Shown here one piece after another: positions 33,431 through 41,944 of a stretch of 64,000 bases of DNA. The first letter of the stretch is position 1, and the number at the start of each line of letters is the position of its first letter. The position numbers and the translations under genes are program-made. The notes beneath the pieces are model-generated. The model was not told the DNA's origin and made no database searches. It saw only the letters and a program-made list of their open reading frames with translations. The DNA lies in assembly GCF_036881825.1 (NCBI RefSeq), contig NZ_JBAJMW010000004.1, positions 248,001-312,000 of the forward strand, read 5' to 3'. This DNA is from Tersicoccus mangrovi. Its GTDB lineage: Bacteria > Actinomycetota > Actinomycetes > Actinomycetales > Micrococcaceae.

Positions 33431-33793
33431 ATGTCTGCTTTCGACAATCTGAAGGGCAAGGCCTCGGATCTGATGGGAAAGGCCGCTGACGCCGTCCGCG
33501 GTCATGAGGATCAGGTGAAGCAGGGCATCGAGAAGGCCGGCGATTTCATCGACCAGAAGACCGGCGGGAAGTACGCCGACCGCATCGATTCCGTGCAGCA
33601 GAAGGCTGGCGAGGCTGTGAACCGTCTCGGTTCACAGGACCACACCGGCGGAGCCGGCACCACCCCGGGCACGACGCCCGCGGGAACCGGCACCACCGGA
33701 ACGGGTACGCCCGGCACCGAGACCCCCTCCGCGCCCACCGAGGACGCGACGCAGCCCGATCCGACGAAGGTGGACCCCGACCTGGGGCGCTGA
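33431..33793 (+). CDS. MT0933/Rv0909-type antitoxin family protein (no adjacent toxin)
   Basis: 120 residues. The start MSAFDNLKGKASDLMGKAAD and EDQVKQGIEKAGDFIDQKTGGKY are the amphipathic helices of the MT0933-like antitoxin family; they also resemble stress-type CsbD/late-embryogenesis sequences. The second half is a disordered Gly/Thr/Pro-rich tail. In Mycobacterium tuberculosis the partner toxin (Rv0910) is an SRPBCC protein and is adjacent; none is adjacent here, so antitoxin activity is uncertain. AGGAGGTGGC precedes the ATG, an unusually strong ribosome binding site. Confidence 0.8.
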   Translation: MSAFDNLKGKASDLMGKAADAVRGHEDQVKQGIEKAGDFIDQKTGGKYADRIDSVQQKAGEAVNRLGSQDHTGGAGTTPGTTPAGTGTTGTGTPGTETPSAPTEDATQPDPTKVDPDLGR

Positions 33794-33858
33794 CGCCGCG
33801 ACGGGCAGCCGCGGCCACGTGAGGCCGACGGAGCATTGCCCAGACGAATGATCGAGCC

Positions 33859-33894
33859 GTGAGCCGGCGTCACCTGCGGGTGACGTCGGCTCAC
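33859..33894. terminator. Bidirectional terminator between the antitoxin-like gene and zapE
   Basis: A 16-bp stem (GTGAGCCGGCGTCACC with its complement, one G-T pair) and a TGCG loop, centred between convergent genes. Confidence 0.88.
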
Positions 33895-33955
33895 GTGTGT
33901 CCGGGCCCGGTGAGAGCACCGTGAGATGGCGCAGCGGACCACGCCGCCCGAGCCG

Positions 33956-34990
33956 TCAGCTCGCCGAGCCGCCCTCGCGCGTCAGGGCGGTGAGGCGGGA
34001 CACCGCCCGGAAGTACTTCTTCATGTACCCGCCGGCCATCATCTCCTCGGAGAACAAGCGGTCCAGCGGCTCCCCGCTGGCGATGATCGGCACGTCCTTG
34101 TCGTAGAGCCGGTCGGCGAGCACGACGAACCGCAGCGCCTGGTCCTGGCGGGTGATGGTGCGCACGCCGCGCCACGCGACGACGTCGACGCCGTCGATCA
34201 GCTGCCGGTACCGGCTCGGATGCACCTGGGACAGGTGCTCGACGAGCGCCTCGACGTCGTCCAGCGCCACGGTCCTCCCGTCCTGCGCCGCGGCGTCGGC
34301 GGCCGCGGTCACGGCGTCGTCCGTCATCGGCTCCGGCGCGGCCGGCAGGCCACGGTGCCGGTAGTCCTCGCCGTCGATCCGCACGACGTCGAACTGGTCG
34401 GCCAGCACCTGGATCTCCCGCTTGAAGTCGACCGCGGCGAAGCGGCCCTCCCCCAGCGACCCGGGCAGCGTGTTGGACGTGGCGGCGAGCTTGACGCCGG
34501 CGTCCGCGAGTTCGCGCATCAGCCGGGACATCATCACGGTGTCACCGGGGTCGTCGAGCTCGAACTCGTCGATGCACACGAGGCGGTAGTCCCGCAGGGC
34601 GTCGACGGCCCGCCGGAAGGACATGGCGCCCACGAGGTTGGTGTACTCGACGAAGGTGCCGAACGCCTTCGGGCCCTCGACCGCATGCCAGAGGGACGCC
34701 AGCAGGTGGGTCTTGCCGACGCCGAAACCGCCGTCGAGGTAGATGCCGGCCTTCGTCGCGGGCGGCCGGGCGCCGAACAGCTTCCGCCACCCGGAGGGAG
34801 CGGGCGCCTCGATCGCCGCGGCGAAGGACTTCAGCGCGTGCACCGCTTCCGTCTGGCTGGGCTGCGCGGGGTCCGGCCGGTAGGTGTCGAACGAGACCTC
34901 CCCGAAGCGCGGTGAGGGGTGGAAACCGGCGAGCAGGTCGTCGGCGGAGACCGTCGGCTTGCGGTCGGCCAAATGCACGATCTCGCCCAC
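33956..34990 (-). CDS. zapE: ZapE/AFG1-family P-loop ATPase
   Basis: 344 residues. Walker A is GGFGVGKTHLLASL, Walker B is YRLVCIDEFELDDPGD, and sensor-1 is KLAATSNTLPGSLGEGRF, all as in AFG1-like ATPases. E. coli ZapE acts on the FtsZ ring; the role in Gram-positive actinobacteria is less clear. The start is GTG 34990 with GGGAGG nine bases upstream; the frame is open further but is not family-like. It diverges from sseA with 213 bases between them. Confidence 0.92.
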   Translation of the reverse strand: MGEIVHLADRKPTVSADDLLAGFHPSPRFGEVSFDTYRPDPAQPSQTEAVHALKSFAAAIEAPAPSGWRKLFGARPPATKAGIYLDGGFGVGKTHLLASLWHAVEGPKAFGTFVEYTNLVGAMSFRRAVDALRDYRLVCIDEFELDDPGDTVMMSRLMRELADAGVKLAATSNTLPGSLGEGRFAAVDFKREIQVLADQFDVVRIDGEDYRHRGLPAAPEPMTDDAVTAAADAAAQDGRTVALDDVEALVEHLSQVHPSRYRQLIDGVDVVAWRGVRTITRQDQALRFVVLADRLYDKDVPIIASGEPLDRLFSEEMMAGGYMKKYFRAVSRLTALTREGGSAS

Positions 34991-35203
34991 GGCGTCATTC
35001 CTCCCAGGGTGGTGCGTCGGTTCTCGGTGCCTTCCCACAGTACGGCAGCAGGACGCGCGGTCGGGCTGCTCCCCTGCACACGCAGGCGCACGCGCGCGGG
35101 AGTTGACGGCGGATGACGCGGGCGGGTTGGACGCCGGACACGCCCCACACGCCGCGACTAGGGTGGGGGCTGGATCAGACCCCGACCGGAAGAAGGATCT
35201 CCG

Positions 35204-36124
35204 ATGACCATCGCAGCGGATGCGAACGAGAAGTTCCGCGCCTACGCCCACCCCGACCGGCTCGTCTCGACCGACTGGGTGGCCGAACGGCTCGACTCCG
35301 CGCACCCGGACCACGGTGACTTCGTCCTGGTCGAGTCCGACGAGGACGTCCTGCTCTACGAGACCGGGCACATCCCGGGCGCGGTGAAGATCGACTGGCA
35401 CACCGACCTGAACGACCCGGTGACCCGCGACTACGTCGACGGCGCCGCCTTCGCGGAGCTGATGCGCGCCAAGGGCATCTCCCGGGACACGACCGTCGTC
35501 ATCTACGGCGACAAGTCCAACTGGTGGGCCGCGTACGCCCTGTGGGTGTTCACCCTGTTCGGCCACGAGGACGTCCGGCTCATGGACGGTGGCCGCGACA
35601 AGTGGGTGGCCGAGGGACGCGAGCTGACCACCGAGACGCCGGCGCCGGCGACCGGTGGCGACTACCCCGAGGTCGAGCGCTCCGACGAGCAGATCCGCGC
35701 CTTCAAGGAGGACGTGCTCGCCCACTTCGGCAAGCCGCTCATCGACGTCCGCTCCCCCGAGGAGTACTCGGGAGCGCGCACCCACATGCCCGCCTACCCG
35801 CAGGAGGGCGCCCTGCGCGGCGGCCACATCCCGTCCGCCGCGTCCGTGCCGTGGGCTAAGGCCGCCGCCGAGGACGGATCGTTCAAGTCCCGTGAGGAGC
35901 TGGAGAAGGTCTACCTCGACGGTGCCGGCCTGAAGGAGGGTGACGACGTCATCGCCTACTGCCGCATCGGCGAGCGCTCGAGCCACACCTGGTTCGTGCT
36001 CTCCCACCTGCTCGGTTTCGAGTCCGTGCGCAACTACGACGGGTCCTGGACCGAGTGGGGCAACGCGGTGCGCGTGCCGATCGCCACGGGCGACGCACCC
36101 GGTGAGGCTCCCGCCGCGCGCTGA
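35204..36124 (+). CDS. sseA: Sulfurtransferase (thiosulfate/3-mercaptopyruvate type, two rhodanese domains)
   Basis: 306 residues with two rhodanese domains (about 20-140 inactive, 165-295 catalytic). The active-site loop is CRIGERSS, typical of actinobacterial CysA/SseA thiosulfate sulfurtransferases, and the domain hinge motif is GARTHMPAYPQEGALRGGHIPSA. It moves sulfane sulfur from thiosulfate or mercaptopyruvate. A -10-like TAGGGT lies 39 bases upstream and AAGGAT serves as ribosome binding site. sufE follows, matching a sulfur-transfer role. Confidence 0.94.
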   Translation: MTIAADANEKFRAYAHPDRLVSTDWVAERLDSAHPDHGDFVLVESDEDVLLYETGHIPGAVKIDWHTDLNDPVTRDYVDGAAFAELMRAKGISRDTTVVIYGDKSNWWAAYALWVFTLFGHEDVRLMDGGRDKWVAEGRELTTETPAPATGGDYPEVERSDEQIRAFKEDVLAHFGKPLIDVRSPEEYSGARTHMPAYPQEGALRGGHIPSAASVPWAKAAAEDGSFKSREELEKVYLDGAGLKEGDDVIAYCRIGERSSHTWFVLSHLLGFESVRNYDGSWTEWGNAVRVPIATGDAPGEAPAAR

Positions 36125-36273
36125 CGGCCCCGGATCCCCCCGAGCTGCTTTCCCTGGCGACTACACCGTGACGGGCGTCGCGGACCATTCGGTCCGTGGC
36201 GCCCGTTGTCGTTTCCGGCTCCCCCCGGCAGCGCGACGGCGGCGAGCGGCGCGCCGAACTAGACTGGATGACC

Positions 36274-36747
36274 GTGAGCAGCACCCCCATCTCCCCCGCC
36301 CTGCCCGTCAAGCTCGCCGAGATCGTCGACGACTTCCAGGCCGTCGACGAACGCGAGCGCCTGCAACTGCTGCTCGAGTTCTCCCGTGAGCTGGCGGACC
36401 TGCCGGCGGAGTACGGGAAGCACCCCGAACTGCTCGAGCAGGTCGTCGAGTGCCAGACGCCGCTGTTCGTCAAGGTCGACGTCGCCGACGGCGGCGACCG
36501 GGTCGACCTGCACTTCTCCGCCCCGGCCGAGGCGCCGACGACGCGCGGCTTCGCGAGCGTCCTGCAGCAGGGCCTGGCCGGTGCGACGGCGTCCGAGGTC
36601 CTCGCCGTCCCCGAGGACACGCCGGACATGCTCGGCCTGACCCGCGCCGTCACCCCGCTGCGCATGCGCGGCATGGGCGCGATGCTCATGCGGATCAAGC
36701 GTCAAATCGCCCAGCAGCTCGCCGCGCAGGGCGCCGCCGCCTCCTGA
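36274..36747 (+). CDS. sufE: SufE-like sulfur acceptor protein
   Basis: 157 residues with PVKLAEIVDDFQAVDERERLQLLLEFSREL and the sulfur-accepting cysteine in LEQVVECQTPLFV, then HFSAPAEAPTTRGFASVL. SufE takes persulfide from a cysteine desulfurase (SufS) for Fe-S assembly. Two starts are possible: ATG 36268 or GTG 36274. I chose GTG because TAGACT at 36260-36265 then lies 8 bases ahead, fitting a leaderless transcript, while the ATG would lie upstream of the expected transcription start. sseA lies 150 bases upstream. Confidence 0.9.
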   Translation: MSSTPISPALPVKLAEIVDDFQAVDERERLQLLLEFSRELADLPAEYGKHPELLEQVVECQTPLFVKVDVADGGDRVDLHFSAPAEAPTTRGFASVLQQGLAGATASEVLAVPEDTPDMLGLTRAVTPLRMRGMGAMLMRIKRQIAQQLAAQGAAAS

Positions 36748-36750
36748 GCC

Positions 36751-36792
36751 TCTCCGCACCCTCGGCGGCTCCGTCCGCCGAGGGTGCGGAGA
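36751..36792 (+). terminator. Strong hairpin terminator after sufE
   Basis: A perfect 18-bp stem, TCTCCGCACCCTCGGCGG and its complement, with loop CTCCGT, starting three bases after the sufE stop. Confidence 0.92.
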
Positions 36793-36827
36793 AGCACTGG
36801 CATTCGGGCGCGGGACCGCACGATCCG

Positions 36828-37268
36828 CCCACTCGACGCGGCCCTCACCGAGTGGACCGACGACGTCACGCCGGGCCTCATACGCCGCAGCAAACGCCCA
36901 CTCGACGCGGCCCGCCCACCCAGTGGACCGACGACGTCACGCGGCAGCCCGTCCGCCGCAGCAAACGCCCACTCGACGCGGCCCTCACCGAGTGGGCGGA
37001 CGATGTCACGCCGGGCCTCATACGCCGCAGCAAACGCCCACTCGACGCGGCCCGCCCACCGAGTGGGTGGACGATGTCACACTGGGCCTCACACGCCGCA
37101 GCAAACGCCCACTCGACGCGGCCCGCCCACCGAGAGGACCGACGATGTCACGCGGCAGCCCGTCCGCCGCAGCAAACGTTCACTCGACGCGGCCTGCCCA
37201 CCGAGTGGACGGACGACGTCACGCCCGGGCTCGTACACCGCAGCACACGTCCACTCGACGCGGCCCGC
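36828..37268. repeat. Tandem array of six 69-71 bp units plus a partial seventh
   Basis: Units begin at 36828, 36897, 36968, 37037, 37108, 37179 and (partial) 37250. Each unit has a conserved core (GCCGCAGCAAACG followed by CCCACTCGACGCGGCC) and an inverted pair CCCACTCG ... CGAGTGGG about 15-17 bases apart that can form a hairpin. Between them is GACGACGTCACG or a close variant. Two second-half variants alternate (GGGCCTCATACG type and GCAGCCCGTCCG type) in the order A B A A' B C. Unit lengths of 69 and 71 break any reading frame. It fills the space between sufE and the convergent hydrolase gene, its last unit reaching the hydrolase stop. Confidence 0.92.
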
Positions 37269-38507
37269 TCAGCGCGGGGCCGGGTCCGACGCCTGCAGCG
37301 CCGTGGGCAGCCAGTCCGCCACCACGGCCTCCCACCGCTCCGGGTCCACGTTCCACTCCTTCGTGTGCCGGGCGGCCTCGAAGGGCACGAACCGCACGAA
37401 CTCCGGGTTGCGCCGCGCCAGTTCCTCCGAGGGACCGGCGGGCACGAAGTCGTCGTCGACCGAGTGGATGATCAGCGTCGGGGTGCGGAGATTGTCGGCA
37501 CGGGACACCCAGTCCATGCTCTTCAGGTCCACGGGCGCGACGAGACCGGTCACGGCCCGGCCCGCGGAGTGGGAAATCATCAGCTGCGAGAACTGGCCGA
37601 TGGAGTCCGGCACGCGGTTGAGCCGGGCCTGGTAGCCGAGCACGTCGGTCCAGTTCACCACCGGGGCGTCCAGCACGAGGGCGCCGATCCGGTCCGCCCA
37701 CGTCGACTGGGCGACCGTCTGCAGCGCGACCGCCCCACCCATCGAGTAGCCGAGCAGCACGATGCGCTCGGCGCCGTGGTCCAGGGCGAACGCGATTGCC
37801 GCATCGACGTCCCGCCACTCGGTTCCACCGAGGCCGTACCGGCCGCCGTCCGCGCGCGGCGCCTCGCCGTCGTTGCGGTAGGCGATGGCGAGCATCGTGT
37901 AGCCGAGCCGGTGCATGACGGCCGCACCGCGCAGGGTCTCGCTCCGCCGGGCGCCCCGCCCGTGAATGCCGATCACCCAGGTGGTGGCCTCGGCGGTGCG
38001 GGTGTCGTCGGGGTCGATGCGCCACGCCGGGGCGAGGCCAGCGGGTGTGCCGATCTGCACGTCCTCGTGGGCCAGACCGATCTCGCTCGGGTCGGCGATG
38101 ATGTCACCGGACCACCAGCCACGGGTGGCAGCGGCGAGCGCGGCTTCGTCGCCACCGGTCACCGCGCGGGTCACCGTGGACCCGTCGAGGGACAGGACGT
38201 CCCCGATGAGCGCGCGCTTCGTGCCCCCGGCGACGTAGAGGGCGTACCGACCGGGCACCGTCGTCTCCGCCGTGGCGGGCAGGACGACGCGCCGCTCACC
38301 GGCGGCCCCGGCGACGGCGAGGATCTCGAGGTCCTCCCGGCGCCGGTTCGGGATGACGATCATGCGCGCGTAGTAGGCGGCCAGGCCCGACGACGTGGCC
38401 GCGAGCACGGAGGCGACCGCGGCACCGGCCGCCAGCCCGGTGCCGCTCCACCGCAGCCACGGCAGCAACGGCCCGGATGCACCGGAACCACGGGAGTCCA
38501 TCGCCAT
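37269..38507 (-). CDS. Membrane-anchored alpha/beta hydrolase (serine esterase/peptidase-like)
   Basis: 412 residues. Residues ~20-47 form one membrane segment (GLAAGAAVASVLAATSSGLAAYY). The hydrolase core shows IGIHGRG, the nucleophile elbow GYSMGG, the acid in IIHSVDDDFVP and the His in AARHTKEWN, a complete Ser-Asp-His triad. An N-terminal extension (~50-150) may cap the site. The orientation suggests an outward-facing enzyme attached by its N-terminus. Substrate unknown. Start 38507 (MAMDS); no clear ribosome binding site. Its stop lies at the end of the repeat array. Confidence 0.85.
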   Translation of the reverse strand: MAMDSRGSGASGPLLPWLRWSGTGLAAGAAVASVLAATSSGLAAYYARMIVIPNRRREDLEILAVAGAAGERRVVLPATAETTVPGRYALYVAGGTKRALIGDVLSLDGSTVTRAVTGGDEAALAAATRGWWSGDIIADPSEIGLAHEDVQIGTPAGLAPAWRIDPDDTRTAEATTWVIGIHGRGARRSETLRGAAVMHRLGYTMLAIAYRNDGEAPRADGGRYGLGGTEWRDVDAAIAFALDHGAERIVLLGYSMGGAVALQTVAQSTWADRIGALVLDAPVVNWTDVLGYQARLNRVPDSIGQFSQLMISHSAGRAVTGLVAPVDLKSMDWVSRADNLRTPTLIIHSVDDDFVPAGPSEELARRNPEFVRFVPFEAARHTKEWNVDPERWEAVVADWLPTALQASDPAPR

Positions 38508-38700
38508 GAGGCCATTCGTACCACGCAGCCCTGAGCGCAGGCGTGCAGGGGCCTGCGAACCGCGGCGACGGCGAGAGGTCCCGGCAGAACGTCACGGCCG
38601 GACCGTCACGGTCGCCCGCCCACGGCGGAACGCCCGCCTGTGGGGCGCAGGGCCGCTGGCAGGGCAACCGCGGGAACCGGTCCCCCACTAGACTTCCGGC

Positions 38701-39177
38701 ATGAGCGAGACGATCGTCGTGCTGACCGAGCAGCCGCTGCTGGACGCGGATGCCGCCAACCTGACCGCCCTGCACCCCGACCGGGACGTCGCGTACCACG
38801 TCGTCCTCCCGGGCCGCACCGGCCGCTCGCTGCTGGTCGAGCTGATCGACCGGCTCAGCCTGTTCGAGCTGCCGGACCGCGCCGGCGACGAGCGCGCGGC
38901 CACGGACCGGGCACGGCCGGAGCAGGCACTGCAGGCGTCGCTGGACGTGCTCGAGCGTGCGGGTGCCACCGCGACCGGGGAGGTCGCGGCCGAGAAGCCG
39001 GTCGACGCGCTGGTCGCCGCCGTCCGGGCCCACGACGCCCACGAGGCCGTCGTCATCACCGTCCCCCACGCCGTGGAGGACACCTTCCACACCGACTGGG
39101 CCACCCGCGCGCAGGACAAGCTCGGTCTGCCCGTGCTGCACCTGTACTCGGGGTCCAGCTTCATCGGCGACTCCTGA
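38701..39177 (+). CDS. Conserved hypothetical protein, USP-like alpha/beta fold
   Basis: 158 residues: ETIVVLTEQPLLDADAANLTALHPD, a central YHVVLPGRTGRSLLVELIDRLSLFELP, and VDALVAAVRAHDAHEAVVITVPHAVEDTFHTDW followed by KLGLPVLHLYSG. The alternating strands and helices resemble a universal-stress-protein-like nucleotide fold, but I see no ATP-binding G-2x-G-9x-G signature. Homologues appear widespread in Micrococcales, function unknown. TAGACT six bases before the ATG suggests a leaderless message. It precedes msrB. Confidence 0.72.
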   Translation: MSETIVVLTEQPLLDADAANLTALHPDRDVAYHVVLPGRTGRSLLVELIDRLSLFELPDRAGDERAATDRARPEQALQASLDVLERAGATATGEVAAEKPVDALVAAVRAHDAHEAVVITVPHAVEDTFHTDWATRAQDKLGLPVLHLYSGSSFIGDS

Positions 39178-39270
39178 GCACCGCCGGCACCGTCGACGGC
39201 ACCCGCAGCGGAATAGCGGTACCGGCGCGGGGCGTTGACCCCAGCGGGCCGCGACCCGGCCCGAGACCAG

Positions 39271-39310
39271 CATCTCGACATCAGGGATCTCGCCATCGGG
39301 GATCTCGACC
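39271..39310. repeat. 15-bp tandem repeat upstream of msrB
   Basis: CATCTCGACATCAGG, GATCTCGCCATCGGG and a partial GATCTCGACC follow one another directly, ending 17 bases before the msrB start. Function unknown; it lies in the probable 5' leader. Confidence 0.5.
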
Positions 39311-39327
39311 GGAACCGAGGAGCATCC

Positions 39328-39771
39328 GTGACCGACCAGCCGACCCGCACCGTGACCAGGTCCGAGGACGAGTGGCGCCAGGAGCTGACGCCCGAGGAGT
39401 TCGCCGTCCTGCGCCGCGCCGGCACCGAGCGCCCGTACACCGGCGAGTACTGGGACAGCCACGCGACCGGCGTCTATCAGTGCCGCGCGTGCGGCGCCGA
39501 GCTGTTCCGCAGCGACACCAAGTTCGACTCCCACTGCGGCTGGCCGTCCTTCTACGCCCCGCTGGCCGAGGACCGTGTCCGCTACATCCACGACCGCACC
39601 ATGGGCATGGACCGCGTCGAGGTCCGCTGCGCGACCTGCGACTCGCACCTCGGCCACGTCTTCGAGGGTGAGGGCTACGGCACCCCGACGGACCTGCGCT
39701 ACTGCATGAACTCCATCTCGATGCGCCTCGTGCCCGACGCCGGTGACGGGGATGGATCCGCTCAGGCCTGA
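39328..39771 (+). CDS. msrB: Peptide-methionine (R)-S-oxide reductase
   Basis: 147 residues from GTG 39328, with GAGGAG seven bases upstream. The zinc motifs are CRACG and CATCDSHLGHVF. Substrate and catalytic motifs are HCGWPSFYAP and RYCMNSISM (nucleophilic Cys). It repairs oxidised methionine in proteins with thioredoxin. A longer in-frame N-terminus is open but lies in the repeats. Confidence 0.95.
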   Translation: MTDQPTRTVTRSEDEWRQELTPEEFAVLRRAGTERPYTGEYWDSHATGVYQCRACGAELFRSDTKFDSHCGWPSFYAPLAEDRVRYIHDRTMGMDRVEVRCATCDSHLGHVFEGEGYGTPTDLRYCMNSISMRLVPDAGDGDGSAQA

Positions 39772-39777
39772 CCGCGA

Positions 39778-39822
39778 GACCGAGGCGCTACTGCGCGCTC
39801 CCGCGTGCGGCGCGCCTCGGTC
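39778..39822 (+). terminator. Terminator after msrB
   Basis: An 11-bp stem (GACCGAGGCGC and its complement) around a 23-base loop, starting six bases after the stop. Confidence 0.7.
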
Positions 39823-39855
39823 CCCCGCCGTACCCCGGCCACTAGTGTTCCGAAG

Positions 39856-40491
39856 GTGACCACGATCGGCGGCCTGGAGCACGCGCCGGCCGACTTCCTC
39901 ACGGCCCTCGGCGCCCTGCGGCGCGCGCGGGTGCGCCGGGAACTCGCGCTCCACGAGATCCCCGCTCCCAGCCGTCTCGCCCCCTTCGCCGTCGCGCTCG
40001 GCGCCGACGTCACGGCCAGCGGCCCGACCATGACGCCCGTGCACGGCCCGGCCCGCCTCGCGCTCAGCAGCGACGACGCCCCAGAGCTCGCGCACGGCCG
40101 CTTCATCCTCCTCCACGACCCGGACGGCTCCCCCGTGTGGGACGGCCATTTCCGCATCGTCACGTACATCCGGGCCGAGCTCGAGTCCGAGATGGGCAAC
40201 GACCAGATGCTCGGCTCCGTCGCCTGGACCTGGCTGCAGGAGGCGCTCGCCGACCACGGCGCCGCCTTCCGGCAGGCCGGCGGCACCGCCACGCGGATCC
40301 TCTCGGAGAGCTACGGCTCGCTCGCGGACCGGCCCGACGCCGTCGACATCGAACTGCGCGCCTCCTGGACCCCCGCCGAGGCGGACGTCACCGATCACCT
40401 CGAGGCCTGGAGCGACATGGTGTGCACCTTCGCGGGCCTGCCACCGCTGCCCGAGGGAGTCACCTCGCTGCCCGGTCGCCGTCTGACCTGA
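39856..40491 (+). CDS. DUF3000 family protein
   Basis: 211 residues. The sequence LALHEIPAPSRLAPFAVALGADV, GRFILLHDPDGSPVWDG and FRIVTYIRAELESEMGNDQMLGSVAWTWL are strongly conserved in DUF3000 proteins of actinobacteria, which usually stand directly before rnd, as here. The function is not known. TAGTGT seven bases before the GTG suggests a leaderless transcript. A 20-bp sequence at the 3' end is repeated in the gap before rnd. Confidence 0.9.
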   Translation: MTTIGGLEHAPADFLTALGALRRARVRRELALHEIPAPSRLAPFAVALGADVTASGPTMTPVHGPARLALSSDDAPELAHGRFILLHDPDGSPVWDGHFRIVTYIRAELESEMGNDQMLGSVAWTWLQEALADHGAAFRQAGGTATRILSESYGSLADRPDAVDIELRASWTPAEADVTDHLEAWSDMVCTFAGLPPLPEGVTSLPGRRLT

Positions 40492-40549
40492 GACATCGTC
40501 CGACTCGGTCGCCGTCCGACCTGAGCGGACGGGATATCCTTGACCCGAC

Positions 40550-41878
40550 ATGACAACAGGCCCTTCTTCCCGTCAGACACCGCCCGACGACACGACGCCG
40601 GCCGCGCCTGACGACTCCGCCCCCGCCGTCGTCGACCTGCTCGACCCGGCCGAGGGCATCCCCCCGGTGATCGACACCGCCGAGGGCCTCGATCGGGCCG
40701 CCCGCGCCCTCGCCGCCGGCACCGGTCCCGTGGCGGTCGACGCCGAGCGCGCCTCCGGCTTCCGGTACGGCCAGCGGGCCTTCCTCGTCCAGCTGCGCCG
40801 CGAGAGCGCGGGCACCTGGCTCGTCGACCCCGAGGCCCTCGACGGCCTCGACCCGCTCCAGGAGGCCCTCGCCGACGTCGAGTGGGTGCTGCACGCCGCA
40901 TCCCAGGACCTCCCGTGCCTGGCTGAGCAGGGCATGCGTCCCGACCGTCTCTTCGACACCGAGCTCGCCGCCCGGCTGCTCGGCATGCCCCGGGTGGGCC
41001 TCGGCGCCGTGATCGAGGCCGAGCTCGGCCTGCACCTGGCCAAGGAGCACTCGGCCGTGGACTGGTCCACGCGACCCCTGCCCGAGCCGTGGCTGCGCTA
41101 CGCCGCGCTCGACGTCGAGGTGCTCGTCGCGCTGCGGGACCGGCTGGCCGCCCGCCTCACCGAGGCGGGCAAGGACGAGTTCGCCCGGCAGGAGTTCGAG
41201 CACGTCCGACTCACGACGACGCCGATCGTGCGCACCGACCCGTGGCGCCGGACGTCGGGCCTGCACCAGATCCGCGACCGGCGGCAGCTCGCCGCGGTGC
41301 GGGAACTGTGGCTCGAGCGGGACAACCTCGCCCGGCACCGCGACGTCGCCCCCGGCCGCCTGATCCCCGACTCCGCGATCGTCGCCGCCGCGCAGGCCAT
41401 GCCCCGCACCGTGCCCCAGCTGCTCGAGACGCGCGGGTTCCACGGGCGCGCCGCCCGACGGGAGGGGCCGCGCTGGCTCCGCGCGATCGCCACGGCCCGC
41501 ACCGCCGGGGACCTCCCGCCGATGCACGTCGCCGGGGACTCCCCGCCGCCGGTGCGCCAGTGGTCCGACAAGGACCCGCTGGCCGCCGCCCGGCTGACCG
41601 CCGCCCGGACCCGCATCGCCGAGCTGTCCGAGCAGTGGACCATCCCGATCGAGAACCTGCTCACGCCCGACCTGCTGCGCCGGCTCATCTGGCGTCCGCC
41701 CGCGGAGGGCGACGCCGTGGACGCCGACGCCGTCGAGCTCGCGCTGACCGCGTCCGGCGCACGCCCCTGGCAGCGGGAGCTGGTGGGCGGCATCATCCTC
41801 GACGCCCTGCGCATCACGGACGTCCCCGCCGCCGGCGGCGCGATCGACACCGACCGGGCGTCCTCGACCCGACGCTGA
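40550..41878 (+). CDS. rnd: Ribonuclease D family 3'-5' exonuclease with HRDC domain
   Basis: 442 residues. The DEDDy catalytic residues are visible: VAVDAERASGFRY (Asp, Glu), LHAASQDLPCL (Asp) and WLRYAALDVEVLVAL (Tyr, Asp). The HRDC domain (about 225-300) has DRRQLAAVRELWLERDNLARHRDVAPGRLIPDSAIV. It trims structured RNAs such as tRNA precursors. The N-terminal 25 residues are Thr/Pro/Asp-rich. TATCCT nine bases before the ATG is a probable -10. Confidence 0.94.
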   Translation: MTTGPSSRQTPPDDTTPAAPDDSAPAVVDLLDPAEGIPPVIDTAEGLDRAARALAAGTGPVAVDAERASGFRYGQRAFLVQLRRESAGTWLVDPEALDGLDPLQEALADVEWVLHAASQDLPCLAEQGMRPDRLFDTELAARLLGMPRVGLGAVIEAELGLHLAKEHSAVDWSTRPLPEPWLRYAALDVEVLVALRDRLAARLTEAGKDEFARQEFEHVRLTTTPIVRTDPWRRTSGLHQIRDRRQLAAVRELWLERDNLARHRDVAPGRLIPDSAIVAAAQAMPRTVPQLLETRGFHGRAARREGPRWLRAIATARTAGDLPPMHVAGDSPPPVRQWSDKDPLAAARLTAARTRIAELSEQWTIPIENLLTPDLLRRLIWRPPAEGDAVDADAVELALTASGARPWQRELVGGIILDALRITDVPAAGGAIDTDRASSTRR

Positions 41879-41921
41879 CCTGCGCCGACACCAGCCGCCT
41901 CGCGGCGGGTTGAGCCACCTT

Positions 41922-41937
41922 GTTACCCATGGGTAAC
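41922..41937. promoter_or_regulatory. Palindromic operator of the beta-oxidation operon
   Basis: GTTACCCATGGGTAAC is a perfect 16-bp palindrome 53 bases before the thiolase start. TAACAT at 41933-41938 overlaps its right arm and is a plausible -10, so a bound repressor would occlude the promoter. It is followed by a stem-loop in the leader. The cognate regulator is not in the window. Confidence 0.72.
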
Positions 41938-41944
41938 ATCGGGC

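Noticed and set aside
33859..33894. Attachment site or inverted repeat of a mobile element
   Set aside because: Its place between the ends of two convergent genes and its small loop fit a bidirectional terminator.
36828..37268. CRISPR array
   Set aside because: The ~29-base core recurs at regular spacing, but the intervening 40 bases are themselves repeated between units, and no cas genes are near.
36784..37635. Plus-strand protein made of the repeats (PLDAALTEW... type)
   Set aside because: The 69/71-base units change frame from copy to copy, no start signal is present, and the frame runs into the antisense of the hydrolase gene.
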